A DNA stretch of 64,000 nt from Kocuria palustris (GTDB lineage Bacteria; Actinomycetota; Actinomycetes; Actinomycetales; Micrococcaceae), in assembly GCF_007666205.1 (NCBI RefSeq), contig NZ_VDOR01000003.1, forward strand, positions 1 through 64,000, written 5' to 3'. Both the position numbers and the translations under genes were made by a program. Each line of letters begins with the position of its first letter. The first letter of the stretch is position 1. The notes under the pieces were generated by a model. It was not told the DNA's origin. It saw only the letters and a list, made by a program, of their open reading frames with translations, and did not search any database. Positions 20,137-30,277 of this stretch are shown in pieces.

Positions 20137-21447
20137 TCAGATCTCGGGCACGACGGCGACGGCGCGCAGCTCGCGACGCAGCGCCAGCATGGACGTGTAG
20201 GTGCAGAAGACGCGCATGGGGCGTCCGTCGGCGGAGTCGATGAACCGGCGCAGGGCCCGGGCGATCTCGGGCTCGACGGCCCCGACCCGGACCTGGTCGT
20301 AGTCCAGGCGCAGGGCCATGTCCCAGGCCCGGGTGCCGGTGACCATGTCGACGCCCCCGGTGCGCAGCGACTCGAACTCGACATCCCACAGCCAGGAGAC
20401 GTCGCGGCCGTCGGCGTACTCGTCGTTGATCGAGATCATGGTCGCGTACGTCTCCGGCGCGGCCGAGGCCAGGGAGAGCCGGAAGCCGGCGGGGTTCTTG
20501 ACCAGCAGCAGCTGCAGCGGCGCGCCGTCGACCACGATGGTCTCCCCGCGCCCGAAGGCCGGGGTGACCCGCGACAGCTCGCTCAGCAGCGACGGCAGGG
20601 CCGCCGTCGGCCCGCTGCGGCGCTCCTCGACCGTGAGCGCCAGGGCCAGGGCGGCCGCGGCGTTGTAGACGTTGTAGACGCCGTAGAGGTGGACCTCGGC
20701 ACGGGCGGGCTCCCCGCGCACCGAGAACTCGACGTCGGTGGCCTCGAAGTCGTCGAGCTGGACCAGGGCGCTCGGCTTCGACTCCCCGGGCGGCAGGGGC
20801 GCTGCGGGGCCGTCGGCCCCGCGCATGTCGTCGTCGGAGGGGAACATGGGGCGCAGCTTCTCGGAGAGCCCGTACCAGTGCACGGCGGTTCCGGGCTGCA
20901 CGTCCCCGGCCAGGGAGGCGATGCGGGGGTCCTCGCGGTTGAGGACCACGGCCTCGGTCGTGGCGGCGGCGATCTGCGAGAGCATCCGGCGGGTCGTGTC
21001 GATCTCGCCGAAGCGGTCGAGCTGATCGCGCATGACGTTGAGCAGCAGCGCGAAGCGCGGCGGGACCAGCTTGACGAAGTGCACGGCATGCGCCTCGTCG
21101 AGCTCCAGAACGGCGACATCGGCGTCGAGCCGCCCGGTCAGGGAGATCTCCTCGAGCAGGGAGGCCGCCACGCCGCGCACGAAGTTGGAGCCCGTGCGGT
21201 TGGTGAAGACCCGCAGCCCCTGGGACTCGAGCAGCTGGACGGCCATCTTGGTGGTCGTCGTCTTGCCGTTGGTCCCGGAGACGACCACGACGCCCTCCGG
21301 CAGGCGCGCGAGCTGCTCGGCGACGAAGTCGGGGTGCAGCTTCTCCATCACCAGTCCGGGGAAGGCGGAGCCGCCGCCCCGGATCTTGGTGGCGGCGCGC
21401 ACGCCCTGGCCGAGGAGCCTCACAAGTGGTCTGGACATGGCGGACAT
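20137..21447 (-). CDS. murT: Lipid II isoglutaminyl synthase, Mur-ligase subunit MurT
   Basis: ATP-dependent Mur-ligase-type subunit that, with GatD, converts glutamate to isoglutamine in peptidoglycan precursors. The 436-residue protein has the P-loop GTNGKTTT (58-65), [12 protein letters not shown], the LELDEAHA region and the C-terminal DUF1727 domain. The four-cysteine zinc ribbon known from staphylococcal MurT is not visible: only one cysteine is present, near the C-terminus. Two ATGs (21447 and 21438) are possible starts. One base separates it from the upstream FAD oxidase stop. Confidence 0.94.
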   Translation of the reverse strand: MSAMSRPLVRLLGQGVRAATKIRGGGSAFPGLVMEKLHPDFVAEQLARLPEGVVVVSGTNGKTTTTKMAVQLLESQGLRVFTNRTGSNFVRGVAASLLEEISLTGRLDADVAVLELDEAHAVHFVKLVPPRFALLLNVMRDQLDRFGEIDTTRRMLSQIAAATTEAVVLNREDPRIASLAGDVQPGTAVHWYGLSEKLRPMFPSDDDMRGADGPAAPLPPGESKPSALVQLDDFEATDVEFSVRGEPARAEVHLYGVYNVYNAAAALALALTVEERRSGPTAALPSLLSELSRVTPAFGRGETIVVDGAPLQLLLVKNPAGFRLSLASAAPETYATMISINDEYADGRDVSWLWDVEFESLRTGGVDMVTGTRAWDMALRLDYDQVRVGAVEPEIARALRRFIDSADGRPMRVFCTYTSMLALRRELRAVAVVPEI

Positions 21448-21448
21448 C

Positions 21449-22879
21449 CTAGTTCGTCGGACGGGCGGGCAGCGCCTTGCCGGGGTTGAGGATCCCCTGC
21501 GGATCGAAGGCCTCTCGGATCCGGGTCTGCAGCTCGAGCTGCTCCGGGCCGAGCTCCTCCCCCAGCCAGCGGCGCTTGAGCAGCCCGATGCCGTGCTCGC
21601 CCGTGAGCGTGCCGCCCAGCTCCAGGGCGATGCGGAACACGTCCCCGGCGGCCGCCCAGATGCGCTCGGGCACCTCGTCGTCGCCGACCAGGAAGATCGG
21701 ATGGAGGTTGCCGTCGCCGGCGTGGGTGGTCGTGGGGATGAGCAGTCCGTGGCGGGTCTCGATCTCCCGGATCCGCTCGAAGGCCTCGGCCAGCCGGTCG
21801 CGCGGCACGGCGATGTCCTCGACCAGGATCGACCCGGGGCCCTCGAAGCCGCCCGCGCGGGCCATCCGGCCTGCCCGCGCCTCGAGGGCCGGGAACGCGC
21901 TGCGGCGCAGCCCGACGAGATCGTCGCCCTCCGCCTCGTCGGCGGCCAGGCGGACCGTCCCGCCGGCCTGCTCGAGGATCGCCGCGATCCGGGCGGCGAC
22001 CTCCGCCCCGTCGGGGCCGTCGGTCTGGGCGAGCAGGAAGGACGAGCCCGGGTCCCCGATCCGCTGCCCGCGCAGCTGCTCGACGCACTCGACGGTCGGC
22101 CCGTCCATCAGCTCGAGCAGCGAGGCGGTGAGCCCCTCGGCCACGACGGCCGATGCGGCGGCGGCCGCGGCCACGACGGAGGGGAAGGATGCGCCCACGG
22201 TGGGACGCGGACCGGTCACGGCAGGGCGCAGGGCCAGCGTGCACTCGACGATCACGCCCAGGGTGCCCTCCGAGCCGATCATCAGCGCGCAGAGGTCGTA
22301 GCCGCTCACCCCCTTGACGGTGCGGTGGCCCACGCTGATCAGCCGGCCGTCGGCGAGCACGACCTTGAGCGCGAGCACGGATTCGCGGGTCACGCCGTAC
22401 TTGGCGCACAGCAGCCCGCCGGCGTTCATGGCGATGTTGCCGCCCACCGTCGAGATGTCCCGGCTGGCCGGGTCCGGGGCCCACCACAGCCCGTGCTCGG
22501 CCAGCCGAGCGTTGAGCGCTCCGTTGAGGATGCCCGGCTGCACGACGGCCAGGCGGTTCTGCCGGGAGATCTCGAGCACCTCCGCCATGTCCTGCGTGGA
22601 CAGCACGATCTCTCCGGGCCCGGCGCAGGCGCCGCCGGCCAGACCGGTGCCCGCGCCGCGGGTCACGACGGGGATGCCGTGCGCCGAGGCCGTGCGGCAG
22701 ACGGTCTGCACGTCCTCGATGCTGCGGGCCCGCACCAGGGCCAGCGGAGCACCGGCGCTGCGGTGGCCCGAGCGGTCCTCGCGCTGCTCCTCGAGCCGAT
22801 CGGGGTCGGTGCTGAGCCGGTCCCCGAGCTCGGCCTTCAGGGCCTTGAGCGCTCCCACGGCGTCGCGCCCCGTCGTCAT
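21449..22879 (-). CDS. FAD-linked oxidase (GlcD/D-lactate dehydrogenase-like)
   Basis: A 476-residue FAD-binding type 4 oxidase. The PP-loop segment PVVTRGAGTGLAGGA and SRDISTVGGNIAMNAGGL bind FAD; the C-terminal domain has PTTTHAGDGNLHP, whose histidines are typical of 2-hydroxyacid oxidases such as GlcD or D-lactate dehydrogenase, then GGTLTGEHGIGLLKR. The exact substrate (glycolate, D-lactate or D-2-hydroxyglutarate) is not decided. Its ATG overlaps the stop of the upstream MFS gene (ATGA), so the two are translationally coupled. Homologous sequence begins at the ATG at 22879. Confidence 0.9.
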   Translation of the reverse strand: MTTGRDAVGALKALKAELGDRLSTDPDRLEEQREDRSGHRSAGAPLALVRARSIEDVQTVCRTASAHGIPVVTRGAGTGLAGGACAGPGEIVLSTQDMAEVLEISRQNRLAVVQPGILNGALNARLAEHGLWWAPDPASRDISTVGGNIAMNAGGLLCAKYGVTRESVLALKVVLADGRLISVGHRTVKGVSGYDLCALMIGSEGTLGVIVECTLALRPAVTGPRPTVGASFPSVVAAAAAASAVVAEGLTASLLELMDGPTVECVEQLRGQRIGDPGSSFLLAQTDGPDGAEVAARIAAILEQAGGTVRLAADEAEGDDLVGLRRSAFPALEARAGRMARAGGFEGPGSILVEDIAVPRDRLAEAFERIREIETRHGLLIPTTTHAGDGNLHPIFLVGDDEVPERIWAAAGDVFRIALELGGTLTGEHGIGLLKRRWLGEELGPEQLELQTRIREAFDPQGILNPGKALPARPTN

Positions 22880-24090
22880 CGCCGCCGCCCTCCCGGGGAT
22901 CGCCGGCCGATGACCGCGAAGGCGGCCAGCGCGATGCCCGCGCACACGGCCATGGTGAAGGCCATGGGCCGGGCGTCGGACTCCCCGGCCAGCCCGACGA
23001 GCGGGGAGACGGCCGCGCCCACGCCGAACTGCAGGGCGCCCATGAGCGCCGAGCCGGTGCCGCTGGTCTCGGGCACGGCCTGCATGGCCACGGCCGAGGC
23101 GTTGCCCAGGATGAAGCCCATGGCCGTGGTCACGCAGAACAGCAGCACGAGCGTGGGCGCGGTCGGGACGCCGGCCAGCACGACGCCGACCAGTCCGAGC
23201 GCCGCGGCGGTCAGGGCGATGAGGGCGGCCCCCAGCGTGCGGCGGACGTCGACGCGCCCGGCGAGCCGGATCGAGATCACGCTGCCGGCCGTCATGCCCA
23301 GGGCGTTGACACCGAACAGGAGCGAGTACGCCAGCGTGGACAGGCCCAGGATGCTCTGGATGACGAACGGCGAGGCGGAGACGTAGGCGAACAGGGTCGC
23401 GAAGGCCATCGCGGAGACGATGACAGCGGCGACGTAGACGGGATGGCGCAGCACCCGGCCGACGTTCCGGGCCGTGCGCCGCAGCCCGCCCTGCTGGCGC
23501 CGCGTCGGGGGAAGGGACTCCGGCGTCACGCCGATGATGCCCGCGATCATCACGGCCACGATCGCGCTGATCACCCAGAAGATGCCCCGCCAGTCGGCCG
23601 CCTGGAGGATCAGCCCGCCGACCGTGGGGGCGATGACCGGCATGATCCCGCCGATGATCATCATGACGTTCATCAGCCGCACGCCCTGGGCGCCTTCGGT
23701 GACGTCGGTGATGATCGCGCGGGCGATCACGACGCCGGCCGCGCCGCTGAACCCCTGCACGAACCGCGCCGCGATCAGCACCTCGATGCTCGGTGCGAGT
23801 GCGCACACGATCCCGGCCAGCAGGCAGATGACGGTCCCGATCAGCAGGGGCCGTCGCCGCCCGACCGCGTCGGAGACCGGGCCGAGGATCAGCTGCCCCA
23901 GGCCCAGCCCGATCATGAACGTCGTGAGGGTCAGCTGGACCGACGAGGCGGTCGTGGCCAGATCCTCGGTGATCTGCGGGAACGACGGCAGGTAGACGTC
24001 GGTGGCCAGCGGGGAGACCGCCGAGAGGAGGGCCAGCGTGGCGATCAGGGCCGCGGTCGGTCGGGGCTGGGGGGCGGTGCGCTCGGTCAG
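22876..24090 (-). CDS. MFS transporter, Bcr/CflA subfamily
   Basis: A 12-helix proton-driven efflux pump of the multidrug Bcr/CflA type. TM1 carries the hallmark TDVYLPSFPQI, loop 2-3 has PVSDAVGRRRPLLIG and TM5 has PTVGGLILQAADWRGIFW. The first ATG in frame (23914-23916) falls inside TM2 and would delete TM1. The 58 codons upstream of it are open and encode TM1 perfectly, yet contain no ATG, GTG or TTG before a stop at 24097-24099. The CTG at 24088-24090 gives a normal start (M)TERTAPQPRP, and GAGAGGA lies about 11 bases upstream. I therefore call a CTG start, 404 residues. Confidence 0.88.
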   Translation of the reverse strand: MTERTAPQPRPTAALIATLALLSAVSPLATDVYLPSFPQITEDLATTASSVQLTLTTFMIGLGLGQLILGPVSDAVGRRRPLLIGTVICLLAGIVCALAPSIEVLIAARFVQGFSGAAGVVIARAIITDVTEGAQGVRLMNVMMIIGGIMPVIAPTVGGLILQAADWRGIFWVISAIVAVMIAGIIGVTPESLPPTRRQQGGLRRTARNVGRVLRHPVYVAAVIVSAMAFATLFAYVSASPFVIQSILGLSTLAYSLLFGVNALGMTAGSVISIRLAGRVDVRRTLGAALIALTAAALGLVGVVLAGVPTAPTLVLLFCVTTAMGFILGNASAVAMQAVPETSGTGSALMGALQFGVGAAVSPLVGLAGESDARPMAFTMAVCAGIALAAFAVIGRRSPGGRRR

Positions 24091-24096
24091 TGCGGA

Positions 24097-24729
24097 TCAG
24101 ATCCTCTCGGAGCTCTCCGGGGGCTCGGTGCCCTGCGGGGCCTCGGGCTCCGGATCCGGCCAGTGCTCCCGGACATCGGTCCAGGTCCCGGCCAGGGTGT
24201 CCATGATCGCCTTGGTGTGCGCGGTCACGGGCAGGAAGTTGGAGTCGCCGATCCACCGCGGGACCACGTGCATGTGGAGATGATCCGACAGGGACCCGCC
24301 CGCGGCCTGGCCCAGGTTCAGCCCGGTGTTGAAGGCGTTCGGGTGGGAGGCCTCGCGCACCGCGCGGATCGCATCCCGGGTCAGGCGCATGAGCTCGGCC
24401 ATCTCGTCGTCGCTCAGCTCGGTCAGATCGGCCACGTGGCGGTACGGGCACACCAGCAGGTGCCCCGGGTTGTAGGGGAACAGGTTGAGGATCACGAAGC
24501 AGTGCTCGCCGCGGAAGACGATCAGGGACTCGTCGTCGCGGCGCTGCGGGCCCGTGCAGAACGGGCATCCGGGCACCGTCTCGACCGAGGTGTCCTCGCC
24601 GCGCACGTAGGCCAGCCGATGCGGCGTCCACAGCCGCTGGAACGAGTCCGGGACCCCGGGGATCTCGAAGTCGTCCTGGCGCACCCAGTGGTGCTGGCCC
24701 ACGCGCGCGTCCCGCTCCCCCGTGGTCAT
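24097..24729 (-). CDS. HIT domain protein
   Basis: A 210-residue histidine-triad nucleotide-binding protein, probably a nucleoside-phosphate hydrolase or Ap4A phosphorylase-like enzyme. The triad HLHMHVV holds His150, His152 and His154; CPFC at 55-58 with downstream His residues could bind zinc, as in related actinobacterial HIT proteins. The ATG overlaps the thrS stop (ATGA). In actinobacteria a HIT gene behind thrS is a common arrangement. The last roughly 30 residues are disordered. Confidence 0.9.
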   Translation of the reverse strand: MTTGERDARVGQHHWVRQDDFEIPGVPDSFQRLWTPHRLAYVRGEDTSVETVPGCPFCTGPQRRDDESLIVFRGEHCFVILNLFPYNPGHLLVCPYRHVADLTELSDDEMAELMRLTRDAIRAVREASHPNAFNTGLNLGQAAGGSLSDHLHMHVVPRWIGDSNFLPVTAHTKAIMDTLAGTWTDVREHWPDPEPEAPQGTEPPESSERI

Positions 24730-26927
24730 GACGCCCCGCCCTGGGAGCCCTCGGCGTCGACGTCCACCCCGGGGGCCTCCCCGACGGTCTCGTCACCGGC
24801 GGCGGCCGAGGGCACGGGGTCGTCGTTGACGCGGTTGTCCACGTGGGCGGTGATCCGCGCGACCGCCTCCGCGATCGGCACGCCGTTCTCCTGGGAGCCG
24901 TCGCGGAAGCGGAAGGAGACGGCCCCGGCCTCGGCGTCCTCGCCGCCGGCGATGAGCACGAACGGGACCTTGTCCTTGGAGGCCGTGCGGATCTTCTTGG
25001 GGAACCGGTCGGACGAGGAGTCCAGCTCGGCCCGCACGCCGGCGGTGCGCAGCTGGTCGACGACATCGCCCAGGTAGTCCTCGAAGGCCTCGGCCACCGG
25101 CACGGCGCGCACCTGCTCGGGCGACAGCCAGGCCGGGAACGCCCCGGCGTAGTGCTCGGTCAGCACGCCGAAGAACCGCTCGATCGAGCCGAACAGCGCG
25201 CGGTGGATCATCACGGGCCGCTGACGCGAGCCGTCGGCCGCCGCGTACTCCAGGTCGAAGCGCTCGGGCATGAAGAAGTCCAGCTGGATCGTGGACATCT
25301 GCCACGTCCGCCCGATGGCGTCGCGGGCCTGCACCGAGATCTTGGGCCCGTAGAAGGCCGCGCCCTCGGGGTCCGGGACCAGCTCGAGCCCGGAGGCCGT
25401 GGCGACCTGCTCGAGGGTGGCCGTGGCCTCCTCCCACGAGGCGTCGTCGCCGATGGACTTCTCCGGATCGCGGGTCGACAGCTCGAGGTAGAAGTCGTCC
25501 AGCCCGTAGGCCTTGAGCAGATCGAGCACGAAGTCCAGCGTGGTGGACAGCTCGTCCTTCATCTGCTCGCGGGTGCAGTAGATGTGGGCGTCGTCCTGGG
25601 TGAACCCGCGAGCCCGGGTCAGGCCGTGGATCACGCCCGACTTCTCGTTGCGGTACACGGTGCCGAACTCGAACAGCCGCAGCGGCAGGTCGCGGTAGGA
25701 GCGCCCGCGCTGGCGGTAGACGAGGTTGTGCATGGGGCAGTTCATGGGCTTGAGGTAGTAGTCGGCACCCTGCTTGGTGACGTTGCCGGCGTCGTCGACC
25801 TCCTCGTCCATGTGCATGGGCGGGAACATGCCGTCCTTGTAGAAGCCCAGGTGCCCGGAGATCTCGTAGAGCGTGGACTTGGTGATGTGCGGCGTGTTCA
25901 CGAAGGAGTAGCCGGACTTCACGTGCTGCTCGCGCGAGAGGTTCTCCATCTCCATGCGGATCATGCCGCCCTTGGGGTGGAACACGGCCAGCCCGGAGCC
26001 GATCTCGTCCGGGAAGGAGAACAGGTCCAGGTCGGAGCCCAGGCGGCGGTGGTCGCGGCGCTCGGCCTCGGCCAGCCGGTCCTTGTAGGCCTTGAGCTCG
26101 TCCTTGGTGGGCCACGCGGTGCCGTAGATGCGCTGGAGCTGCTTGTTCTTCTCCGAGCCCCGCCAGTAGGCGGCCGCCGAGCGCATGAGCGCGAAGCCGT
26201 TGCCGATCAGCTTGGTGTCGGGCAGGTGCGGGCCCCGGCACAGGTCCTTCCAGACCGTCTCGCCGGACTTTCGGTCGACGTTGTCGTAGATCGTCAGCTC
26301 GGAGCCGCCGACCTCCTGGGAGGCGCCCTCGGTGCCGGCGACGCCCTCCCCTCCGGAGCCGGGCCCATGGGCCAGGCCGATCAGCTCGAGCTTGTAGGGC
26401 TCGTCGGCCATCTCGGCCACGGCCTCGTCGTGGGTGACGCTGCGGCGGCGGAAGCTCTGCGTCGAGTTCACGATCTTCTGCATGCGCTTCTCGAGGGCCT
26501 TGAGGTCCTCGGGCGTGAAAGCCTCGTCGACGTCGAAGTCGAAGTAGAAGCCGTCCGCGATGTACGGGCCGATGCCGAGCTTGGCCTCCTGCTTGAGCTC
26601 CTGCACGGCCTGGGCCATGACGTGGGCCGTCGAGTGCCGCAGGACCTCCAGGCCCTCGGGATCCGAGATCAGGACCCGCTCGACGCTCTGGCCGTCGGCC
26701 AGCTCGGTGGCCAGATCGCGCAGGACGCCGTCGATGCGGGCGACGACGACGTCGCGGTCCTCCCGGTACAGCTGGGCGGCGGTGGTCCCCGCCGCGACCT
26801 CGCGCCGCTCGCCGTCGACGACGACGCTCACCCCGCCTCCGGCCTGCGCCCGCGCGGTCTCCGAGGCCGCGCTGCGCTGCGCGGAGGGATCCTGCGCGGA
26901 GGGGTTCTGGGACACGGACTCGCTCAT
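24726..26927 (-). CDS. thrS: Threonyl-tRNA synthetase
   Basis: Charges tRNA-Thr. The 733-residue protein has a roughly 30-residue disordered N-terminus, TGS ([21 protein letters not shown]), the editing domain with [14 protein letters not shown], the class II core with the zinc cysteine in [14 protein letters not shown], motif 2 [23 protein letters not shown] (read in two parts) and motif 3 [18 protein letters not shown], then an anticodon-binding domain. A Gly-rich insertion ([17 protein letters not shown]) interrupts the editing region. The C-terminal roughly 40 residues are an acidic tail. Confidence 0.96.
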   Translation of the reverse strand: MSESVSQNPSAQDPSAQRSAASETARAQAGGGVSVVVDGERREVAAGTTAAQLYREDRDVVVARIDGVLRDLATELADGQSVERVLISDPEGLEVLRHSTAHVMAQAVQELKQEAKLGIGPYIADGFYFDFDVDEAFTPEDLKALEKRMQKIVNSTQSFRRRSVTHDEAVAEMADEPYKLELIGLAHGPGSGGEGVAGTEGASQEVGGSELTIYDNVDRKSGETVWKDLCRGPHLPDTKLIGNGFALMRSAAAYWRGSEKNKQLQRIYGTAWPTKDELKAYKDRLAEAERRDHRRLGSDLDLFSFPDEIGSGLAVFHPKGGMIRMEMENLSREQHVKSGYSFVNTPHITKSTLYEISGHLGFYKDGMFPPMHMDEEVDDAGNVTKQGADYYLKPMNCPMHNLVYRQRGRSYRDLPLRLFEFGTVYRNEKSGVIHGLTRARGFTQDDAHIYCTREQMKDELSTTLDFVLDLLKAYGLDDFYLELSTRDPEKSIGDDASWEEATATLEQVATASGLELVPDPEGAAFYGPKISVQARDAIGRTWQMSTIQLDFFMPERFDLEYAAADGSRQRPVMIHRALFGSIERFFGVLTEHYAGAFPAWLSPEQVRAVPVAEAFEDYLGDVVDQLRTAGVRAELDSSSDRFPKKIRTASKDKVPFVLIAGGEDAEAGAVSFRFRDGSQENGVPIAEAVARITAHVDNRVNDDPVPSAAAGDETVGEAPGVDVDAEGSQGGAS

Positions 26928-27257
26928 GGGCGGATGCTGCCTTTCGGTTCGGGGGACGCGGCCGTACGGGGGCCGCGCGACCTGCTCATGCTACCGGCGG
27001 CCTGCGACGGCGCGCATCGGCCCGGGGACTCTCCGACGGGGCCTTGCCGGCCCAGAGCAGACTCGGGGCGGCTCAGAGCAGGGCCGGGCCGTCAAGTCGA
27101 GCAGCGCCGCGGGTGAAAAGGATCATGCCCGCCGACGGCGCCCTGCACCCCATCCGCAGTGGGATGATGCCTGCATCCCCTTGTCCCCGGCCGCAGGCCG
27201 CGGCCGACCCATGCCCGGGCGCCGCGCAGCTTCGTGCCCCACGCGAAGTGAGCATCC
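26928..27257. promoter_or_regulatory. thrS / MFS divergent intergenic region
   Basis: A 330-bp divergent spacer. A TAGCAT -10-like hexamer faces thrS about 60 bp upstream of its ATG, and a GCGGCC/GGCCGC hairpin lies inside the putative thrS leader around 26967-26988. No recognisable T-box was seen, because I found no T-box consensus in this GC-rich stretch. Nothing here supports a gene. Confidence 0.35.
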
Positions 27258-28496
27258 ATGCCCCATTCATCCTCTGCCGCCTCGGCTGCGGCCCCCAGCC
27301 CCGCTCCCAGGATCCTCTCCCGGCGCTTCACGCTGCTGTGGCTGATCCAGTTCCTGGCCTCGATCCAGTTCTACCTGCTGACCACCATCGCCGCGGTCTA
27401 CGCGATGGAGCAGTTCCGCGCCGGCGAGACCGAGGCCGGTCTGACGACCACGGCCTTCACGGTCGGCGCGATCATCGCCCGCCTGATCACCGGCAAGTAC
27501 ATGGAGATCATCGGGCGCAAGCGCGTGCTCGTCGCCGGCTCCGTGCTGCTGGCCGTCGTCTCCGCCGCCTACGTTCCGGACACCGGCCTGTCGGGTCTGC
27601 TGCTCCTGCGCCTGATCAACGGCGCCGCGTTCGGCGTCGTCACGACGATCGCCCCGGCCGCGGTGCAGGCCGTCATCCCGCATCAGCGCCGCGGCGAGGC
27701 CACCGGGTACTTCGGCATGGCCACGACCCTGGCCACCGCGATCGGCCCCGCCGTGGGCGTGGCCATGTCCCAGTCGGTCGGCTACGACGCCGTGTTCTGG
27801 ATGCTCACCGCGCTGTGCGTGATCTCGCTGCTCATCGTCCTGGTCCTCGACGTCCCCGAGGTCCCCATGGACGAGGCCCAGCGCACGGCCGCGAAGAAGT
27901 GGACGCTCAGCTCCATGATCGAGACGCGGGCCCTGCCCGTCTCGGCCGTGATGATCTTCTCCGGCGCCGCGTACTCGACCGTGCTGGCCTTCCTCAACGC
28001 CTTCGCCCTCGAGATGGACCTGGCGGCCGCCGCCGGCTTCTTCTTCCTGATCTACGCGGCCACGATCATCGTGACCCGCCCCTTCCTGGGCCGCCTCCAG
28101 GACCGCCGCGGCGACAACGCCGTGCTCGTGCCCGCGTTCCTCCTGTTCGCGGTGGCCATGTCCGTGCTGGCGATGACGACGACCGGCTGGATGCTGCTGC
28201 TGGTCGGCGTGCTGCTCGGCTGCTCCTTCGGCGCGGTGCTCACCGCCGCGCAGACCGCGGCCGTGAAGACCGCTCCCCTGCAGCGCGTGGGCCTGACCAC
28301 CTCCACGTTCTTCCTGTGCATGGACGTCGGCGTCTCGGTCGGCCCCGTCACCCTGGGCGCCCTGGCCCCGGCCCTGGGCTACCGCGGGATGTACTTCGCG
28401 GCGGCGATCGTCGTCCTGGTCTGCCTCGGCTACTACCTGCTGGTGCACGGGCGCCGCGCCGGGCGCGGGACATCCACGCAGCGGGCCTCCGTCTGA
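27258..28496 (+). CDS. MFS transporter
   Basis: A 412-residue major facilitator with 12 predicted helices, beginning after a short Ser/Ala/Pro cytoplasmic N-terminus. TM1 (LLWLIQFLASIQFYLLTTIA), the loop 2-3 motif GKYMEIIGRKRVLVAG, TM4-5 (INGAAFGVVTTIAPAAVQAV) and RPFLGRLQDRRGDN in the second half are standard for drug or metabolite efflux carriers. Divergent from thrS, followed by a hairpin terminator, so monocistronic. Substrate unknown. Confidence 0.88.
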   Translation: MPHSSSAASAAAPSPAPRILSRRFTLLWLIQFLASIQFYLLTTIAAVYAMEQFRAGETEAGLTTTAFTVGAIIARLITGKYMEIIGRKRVLVAGSVLLAVVSAAYVPDTGLSGLLLLRLINGAAFGVVTTIAPAAVQAVIPHQRRGEATGYFGMATTLATAIGPAVGVAMSQSVGYDAVFWMLTALCVISLLIVLVLDVPEVPMDEAQRTAAKKWTLSSMIETRALPVSAVMIFSGAAYSTVLAFLNAFALEMDLAAAAGFFFLIYAATIIVTRPFLGRLQDRRGDNAVLVPAFLLFAVAMSVLAMTTTGWMLLLVGVLLGCSFGAVLTAAQTAAVKTAPLQRVGLTTSTFFLCMDVGVSVGPVTLGALAPALGYRGMYFAAAIVVLVCLGYYLLVHGRRAGRGTSTQRASV

Positions 28497-28547
28497 CGAC
28501 CGGCCGGTCTGATCCCGGCGGCCCGCCAGGCCTTCCCGATGCGCCCG

Positions 28548-28578
28548 CCGCCCGGTCCTCGCTCCGAGGGCCGGGCGG
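28548..28578 (+). terminator. Hairpin terminator after MFS gene
   Basis: A 14-bp inverted repeat (CCGCCCGGTCCTCG against CGAGGGCCGGGCGG, one G-U pair in RNA) with a 3-base loop, 52 bp after the stop codon. Confidence 0.7.
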
Positions 28579-28704
28579 CCGTCGTCCGCCCCGCAGCGGA
28601 AACCTCCTGCAAGCCGCCGCCGGATGATCCGAGGATGAAATAACGTGCGAATGCACCCCCGCAGCCGCAGGTGCGCCCCCGACTCCCCCGAGGTGATCTT
28701 CTCC

Positions 28705-30246
28705 GTGGCACGTCTCCGCCCCCGCACTGCCCCGCTCGACCGCCGTGACCGCCCCGGACTGGCGCGCTGCGTGACCGCCGGCTCCGGGGCTCTGCTGCTC
28801 GTGGGGCTGACGGCCTGCTCCGGAGGAGGCGGAGGGGGCGGCGGCACCGCCCAGTCGGCCCCCGAGGCCCCCGACTCCGCGGTGATCTCCGGCGACGACG
28901 CCTCTGCCGCCTCGGTCGAGATGACCTCCGCGCTGTTCGACTCGACCGATGCCGTGATCGTGGCCTCCGAGGAGGACGCCCCGGAGCTCGTCGACGAGGC
29001 CGGCGAGGCCGGGCTGCCCATGCTGATCGGCACGGGCCCCGACGTCGTCGAGGAGCTCGACCGGCTGTCCCCGGACACGATCGTGACCGCCTCCGGCACC
29101 GATCTGGGCGATGCGGCCGGCGAGCGGGAGGTCGTCGAGGTGGATCCGAGCGCGGACTCCTACGGCGATCTGCCCAGCGGCTCGGCGCCCGAGGACTCGG
29201 CCGAGGTCTCGGTGCTGATCGACCCGCTGAACCCCTCTCCGGCCGATCCGGCCGCCCGCGCCAATGCGCAGGCCGCCGGCACGAGCGTCCAGGAGATGCC
29301 GAACGGGGACCCCCGCACGAACGGCGACAGCGTCGAGGCCGCCCGTGCCGTGCAGGACCAGGGCGATCTCTCCCAGGGCGTGCTGGCCGTCGGCTCGTCG
29401 TTCGGCTCGATCGACGAGCTGTCGTCGCGCATGGAGACCGCGACGACCGTCGCGGAGCTGCCCGGAGGCGGTCAGGTGGCCTTCCCGGGACGGCGGATGG
29501 TCGCCGCCTACGGCTCGCCCGGCACCTCCGATCTGGGGATCCTGGGCGAGCAGGACGTGGACGGGGCGATCGAGCGCACGAAGGAGCTGGCCGCCGAGTA
29601 CGACCCGCATTCCGATGTCCCGGTCGTCCCGGCATTCGAGATCATCACCACCGTGGCCTCCTCCGAGCCCGGCCCCGATGGCAACTACTCGAACGAGCTG
29701 CCGCCCGAGATGATCGAGGAATGGGTGGATGCGGCCGAGGAGGCCGGCGTGTACGTCGTGCTGGACCTGCAGCCGGGCACCACGGACTTCCTGACCCAGG
29801 CCCAGCGCTACGAGGACCTGCTCAAGCGCCCGCACGTGGGTCTGGCCCTGGACTCCGAGTGGCGTCTCGAGGGCGATCAGCGGCACATGGAGCAGGTCGG
29901 CTCCGTGGACGCGGCCGAGGTCAACGAGACCGCCGACTGGCTGGCGCAGCTGACCCGGGAGAACGACCTGCCGCAGAAGGTGTTCGTGCTCCACCAGTTC
30001 TCCACCGACATGCTCCCCGACCGCGAGAACATCACGGCGGATCGCCCCGAGCTCGCCATGCTCGTGCACGCCGACGGGCACGGCACCCGCGACCTGAAGA
30101 TGGGCACCTGGAACACGCTGAAGCAGGATCTGCCGGAGGGCATGGGCATGGCGTGGAAGAACTTCTACGACGAGGACACCCCCACCTGGACCCCCGAGGA
30201 GACCTACGACATCGAGCCGCGCCCGTGGTTCGTCTCGTACCAGTGA
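28705..30246 (+). CDS. Lipoprotein with CWB2-like and C-terminal hydrolase-like domain
   Basis: A secreted, probably lipid-anchored protein of 513 residues. An Arg-rich N-terminus leads into the hydrophobic AGSGALLLVGLTAC with lipobox LTAC (Cys38), followed by an eight-glycine linker. Residues about 48-115 (FDSTDAVIVASEEDAPELV, then LPMLIGTGPDVV, then DTIVTASG) resemble a cell-wall-binding repeat 2 unit. The C-terminal half (VVPAFEIITTVA, then GVYVVLDLQPGTTDF, then VGLALDSEWRL) looks like a TIM-barrel hydrolase fold. I chose GTG at 28705, with GAGGTGA upstream, over the GTG at 28645 because it gives a standard signal peptide. Function unknown. Confidence 0.8.
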   Translation: MARLRPRTAPLDRRDRPGLARCVTAGSGALLLVGLTACSGGGGGGGGTAQSAPEAPDSAVISGDDASAASVEMTSALFDSTDAVIVASEEDAPELVDEAGEAGLPMLIGTGPDVVEELDRLSPDTIVTASGTDLGDAAGEREVVEVDPSADSYGDLPSGSAPEDSAEVSVLIDPLNPSPADPAARANAQAAGTSVQEMPNGDPRTNGDSVEAARAVQDQGDLSQGVLAVGSSFGSIDELSSRMETATTVAELPGGGQVAFPGRRMVAAYGSPGTSDLGILGEQDVDGAIERTKELAAEYDPHSDVPVVPAFEIITTVASSEPGPDGNYSNELPPEMIEEWVDAAEEAGVYVVLDLQPGTTDFLTQAQRYEDLLKRPHVGLALDSEWRLEGDQRHMEQVGSVDAAEVNETADWLAQLTRENDLPQKVFVLHQFSTDMLPDRENITADRPELAMLVHADGHGTRDLKMGTWNTLKQDLPEGMGMAWKNFYDEDTPTWTPEETYDIEPRPWFVSYQ

Positions 30247-30263
30247 GGCCCGCGAAGCATCAG

Positions 30264-30269
30264 TAGACT
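30264..30269 (+). promoter_or_regulatory. -10 hexamer TAGACT, leaderless type
   Basis: TAGACT lies eight bases before ATG 30278. This spacing predicts a transcript starting at or next to the ATG. It is the main hint that the reading frame beginning at 30278 is or was real. Confidence 0.4.
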
Positions 30270-30277
30270 GCCGGTCC

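Noticed and set aside
26928-27257. T-box riboswitch before thrS
   Set aside because: I searched by eye for a T-box consensus and an antiterminator and saw neither; only a short GC hairpin is present.
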